A stretch of DNA of 64,000 bases from Tahibacter harae (GTDB taxonomy: Bacteria > Pseudomonadota > Gammaproteobacteria > Xanthomonadales > Rhodanobacteraceae), in contig NZ_JANFQO010000009.1 of NCBI RefSeq assembly GCF_024437735.1, forward strand, positions 62,001-126,000, given 5' to 3'. Position numbers and translations under genes: made by a program. Shown piece after piece: positions 61,729-64,000 of this stretch (the stretch's first letter is position 1; every line of letters starts with the position of its first letter). The notes beneath the pieces are model-generated. The model saw only the letters and a program-made list of their open reading frames with translations, searched no databases and was not told where the DNA came from.

Positions 61729-64000
61729 GTGTTGAAAATTCCCGAATTTCTGCAACGGCGGCGCGGCCGCTGGCTGCGCCGGCTGGGCATTGCCACGCTG
61801 CTGCTGTTGTGCACCGCGCTGCTGCTGGACCGCCTGTTCCCACTGCCCCTGCCCGATCCGGACGCCGGCAGCACCGTGGTGCTCGCCCGCGACAGCACGC
61901 CGCTGCGCGCCTTCGCCGATGCCGGCGGCATCTGGCGCTATCCAGTGCGGCTGGACCAGGTTTCGCCGCTGTATCTGGACGCGCTGCTGACCTACGAGGA
62001 CCGCTGGTTCTACCGCCATCCCGGCGTGAATCCGCTGGCCCTGGCGCGCGCGGCGGGACAGCTGCTGCGCCACGGCCGCGCCGTGTCCGGCGGCTCCACC
62101 CTGACCATGCAGGTCGCGCGCATCCTGGAACCGCAGTCGCGCAGCGCCCTGGGCAAGCTGCGCCAGCTGCTGCGCGCGCTGCAGCTGGAATGGCATCTGA
62201 GCAAGGACGAGATCCTCGCCCTGTATCTCAACCACGCGCCCTTCGGCGGCACCATCCAGGGCGTGGAGGCGGCGTCCTGGGCCTATCTGGGCAAGCCGGC
62301 CCGGCGCCTGAGCCATGCGGAAGCCGCCCTGCTCGCCGTGCTGCCGCAGGCGCCCAGCCGCCTGCGGCCGGACCGCCACGCCGCGCTGGCCCAGCGCTAC
62401 CGCGACAAGCTGCTCGCGCGCATGCAGTCCCTGGAGCGCTGGGACGCGGCCACGGTCAGCGATGCACAGCGCGAGAGCGTGATTGCGCGCACGCTGGAGC
62501 CGCCGCTGCACGCCGCGCTGCTGGCCGAACGCCTGCGCGCCGCGGCGCCGCGCGAGCGCAGCATCCGCAGCAGCATCGACCGCGAACTGCAGGCGGCGCT
62601 GGAGGCGCGCGTCGCCAATTATCTGGCGCGCCTGCCGGAGCGCACCTCGGCAGCCCTGCTGCTTGTGGACAATTCCACATTGCAAGTCCTGGCCTATGTC
62701 GGCTCCGGCGCCTTCGGCGATGCGCAGCGCCTGGGCCATGTGGACATGGTGCGTGCGCCGCGCTCGCCGGGCTCCACCTTGAAGCCGTTCCTGTACGGGC
62801 TGGCCCTGGACGACGGCCTGATTCATTCGGAAAGCCTGCTGGTCGATGCGCCGCAATCCTTCGGCGACTACCGGCCGGGCAATTTCGACCTGGCCTTCAA
62901 CGGGCCGGTAGGCGCGGCCGAGGCGCTGCGCCTGTCGCTGAACGTGCCGGCAGTGGATCTGCTCGATCGCGTCGGCCCCGCGCGCTTTGCCGCGCGCCTG
63001 GCCAATGCCGGCCTGCAACTGCAATGGCCGCGCGGCGCCGGGCCCAATCTGTCGCTGATCCTGGGCGGCACCGGCGCACGGCTGGAGGATCTGGTCGGCG
63101 CCTATGCTGCCCTCAACCGCGGCGGCCTCGCCGGCGCGGTGCGGCTGCGGCCGGAGCAGCCGCTGGCCGAGCGCCGCCTGCTCAGCGCCGGCGCAGCCTG
63201 GATCGTGCGCAGCATGCTGGAAGCCAATCCACGTCCGGGCCAGCAGCGCGATACCTTCGATCCGGGCCGCAGCGCGCGCCTGGCCTGGAAGACCGGCACC
63301 TCGTACGGCTTCCGTGATGCCTGGGCCCTGGGCACGACGCGGCGCTACACCCTGGGCGTCTGGGTAGGCCGCCCCGACGGCACGCCGGTGCCCGGCCAGT
63401 ACGGTGCGATCACCGCCCTGCCGTTGCTGTTCCAGGCCGTGGACAGCCTGCCGCGCTCGCCCCAGGACAGCAGCGGCGCGGCACCACCCGCCAGTGTTTC
63501 CACGCGGGAAATCTGCTGGCCGCTGGGCGATGCCTACGATGCGCAGCAGCCGCAGCTGTGCCAGGAAAAACGCGAGGCCTGGGTACTCGACGGCAACTTG
63601 CCGCCGACCTTGCCCGAGCGCGAGGCCGGCCGATGGGGCAGCGCGCTGCTGCGCCTGCGCGTGGATGCGCAGGGCCGCCGCCTCAGCGCCGGCTGCCAGG
63701 CCGCGGACGAACGCGAACACTGGGTGGCGCGCTGGCCGGCCCTGGCCCAGCCCTGGCTCAGCGGCGCGCAGCGCAAGGCCGCGCAACTGCCGCCGCTGCG
63801 TCCAGGCTGTGCCGACGATGGTCTCGACGCAGCTGCCAGCCTGCGCATCGCCGGCGCCGCGCCGGGCAGCACCCTGCTGCGCGCGCCCGGCAGCACGCGC
63901 GCGCCGCATCTGTCATTGCGCGCGCTCGGCGCCCAGGGCGCGGTGCAATGGCTGGTCAACGGCCGCCTGATCGCGGCGCTGGATGCGGCCAGGCCCTTCG
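61729..64000 (+). CDS. pbpC: Penicillin-binding protein 1C (cut by window end)
   Basis: 757 codons from GTG 61729 to the window edge. A GGGAGGT lies about 14 bases upstream; a TTG at 61732 is the alternative start. A membrane anchor (LRRLGIATLLLLCTALLLDR) is followed by the GT51 glycosyltransferase with catalytic E90 (YEDRWFYRHPGVNP) and GGSTLTMQVAR. The transpeptidase domain has S349-TLK (SPGSTLKPF), SLNVPAV and K521-TGTS. The C-terminal BiPBP_C region (CWPLGDAYDAQQPQLCQEKR to VQWLVNGRLIAAL) reaches the window end, so only a short piece is missing. It is cotranscribed with the macroglobulin gene, which it is thought to assist in wall repair and defence. Confidence 0.95.
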   Translation, partial: MLKIPEFLQRRRGRWLRRLGIATLLLLCTALLLDRLFPLPLPDPDAGSTVVLARDSTPLRAFADAGGIWRYPVRLDQVSPLYLDALLTYEDRWFYRHPGVNPLALARAAGQLLRHGRAVSGGSTLTMQVARILEPQSRSALGKLRQLLRALQLEWHLSKDEILALYLNHAPFGGTIQGVEAASWAYLGKPARRLSHAEAALLAVLPQAPSRLRPDRHAALAQRYRDKLLARMQSLERWDAATVSDAQRESVIARTLEPPLHAALLAERLRAAAPRERSIRSSIDRELQAALEARVANYLARLPERTSAALLLVDNSTLQVLAYVGSGAFGDAQRLGHVDMVRAPRSPGSTLKPFLYGLALDDGLIHSESLLVDAPQSFGDYRPGNFDLAFNGPVGAAEALRLSLNVPAVDLLDRVGPARFAARLANAGLQLQWPRGAGPNLSLILGGTGARLEDLVGAYAALNRGGLAGAVRLRPEQPLAERRLLSAGAAWIVRSMLEANPRPGQQRDTFDPGRSARLAWKTGTSYGFRDAWALGTTRRYTLGVWVGRPDGTPVPGQYGAITALPLLFQAVDSLPRSPQDSSGAAPPASVSTREICWPLGDAYDAQQPQLCQEKREAWVLDGNLPPTLPEREAGRWGSALLRLRVDAQGRRLSAGCQAADEREHWVARWPALAQPWLSGAQRKAAQLPPLRPGCADDGLDAAASLRIAGAAPGSTLLRAPGSTRAPHLSLRALGAQGAVQWLVNGRLIAALDAARPF

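Overview
The window is about 64 kb of GC-rich DNA from a gammaproteobacterium, most likely of the order Lysobacterales (Xanthomonadales). Three things point there: the order dnaE-accA-tilS, the order uvrC-pgsA-tRNA-Gly-tRNA-Cys with CCA encoded in the tRNA genes, and a group of small exported proteins of the kind usual in that order. I cannot assign a genus. No ribosomal RNA, prophage, transposase, integrase or CRISPR array is visible.

Layout. Positions 1-8.2 kb: the 5' part of a penicillin-acylase-like gene, then housekeeping genes on the plus strand (dnaE, accA, tilS, xseB, ispA) closed by a good terminator. 8.4-28.2 kb: ordinary chromosome with genes on both strands (DUF4870 protein, zinc-ribbon membrane protein, gltX, a phospholipid-methyltransferase-like enzyme, rlmL, cell-wall hydrolases, FMN reductase, slyD, ycaQ-like, PAP2 phosphatase, lipase, DEAD-box helicase, and several small exported or membrane proteins). 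28.4-28.95 kb: a tRNA-Leu(UAA) gene interrupted by a 484-nt group I intron of the cyanobacterial tRNA-Leu type. 29.1-43.5 kb: an accessory-looking block, all on the minus strand, with a two-component system (response regulator, sensor kinase), a 2854-residue secreted protein containing 13 tandem units of about 123 residues, and a 949-residue secreted partner with DUF11-like repeats and a PTL-type C-terminal sorting-like tail. 43.8-46.8 kb: tRNA-Gly, tRNA-Cys, tRNA-Gly, pgsA and uvrC. 46.9-64 kb: an NHL/thioredoxin protein, VOC protein, low-molecular-weight phosphatase, kdsB, dbpA, a wax-ester-synthase/DGAT enzyme with a histone-like tail, photolyase, and a bacterial alpha-2-macroglobulin next to pbpC (truncated by the window end).

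How it fits together. In Escherichia coli the order is uvrC-pgsA-glyW-cysT-leuZ, and leuZ is tRNA-Leu(UAA). Here the same genes run in the same direction, but about 15 kb separates the Gly/Cys tRNAs from the Leu(UAA) gene. That interval holds exactly the two-component system and the two giant surface-protein genes, so it looks like an insertion into a conserved tRNA array. The two surface proteins form an operon (12 bases apart). The leader of the first carries three CTCAC boxes at 10-bp spacing and a stem that would cover its ribosome binding site.

The most notable observations are the intron-bearing tRNA-Leu, the tandem-repeat surface operon and its probable control region, a dispersed GGGATTCG inverted-repeat family that supplies the last codons of several genes, and the unusual basic tail on the WS/DGAT protein.
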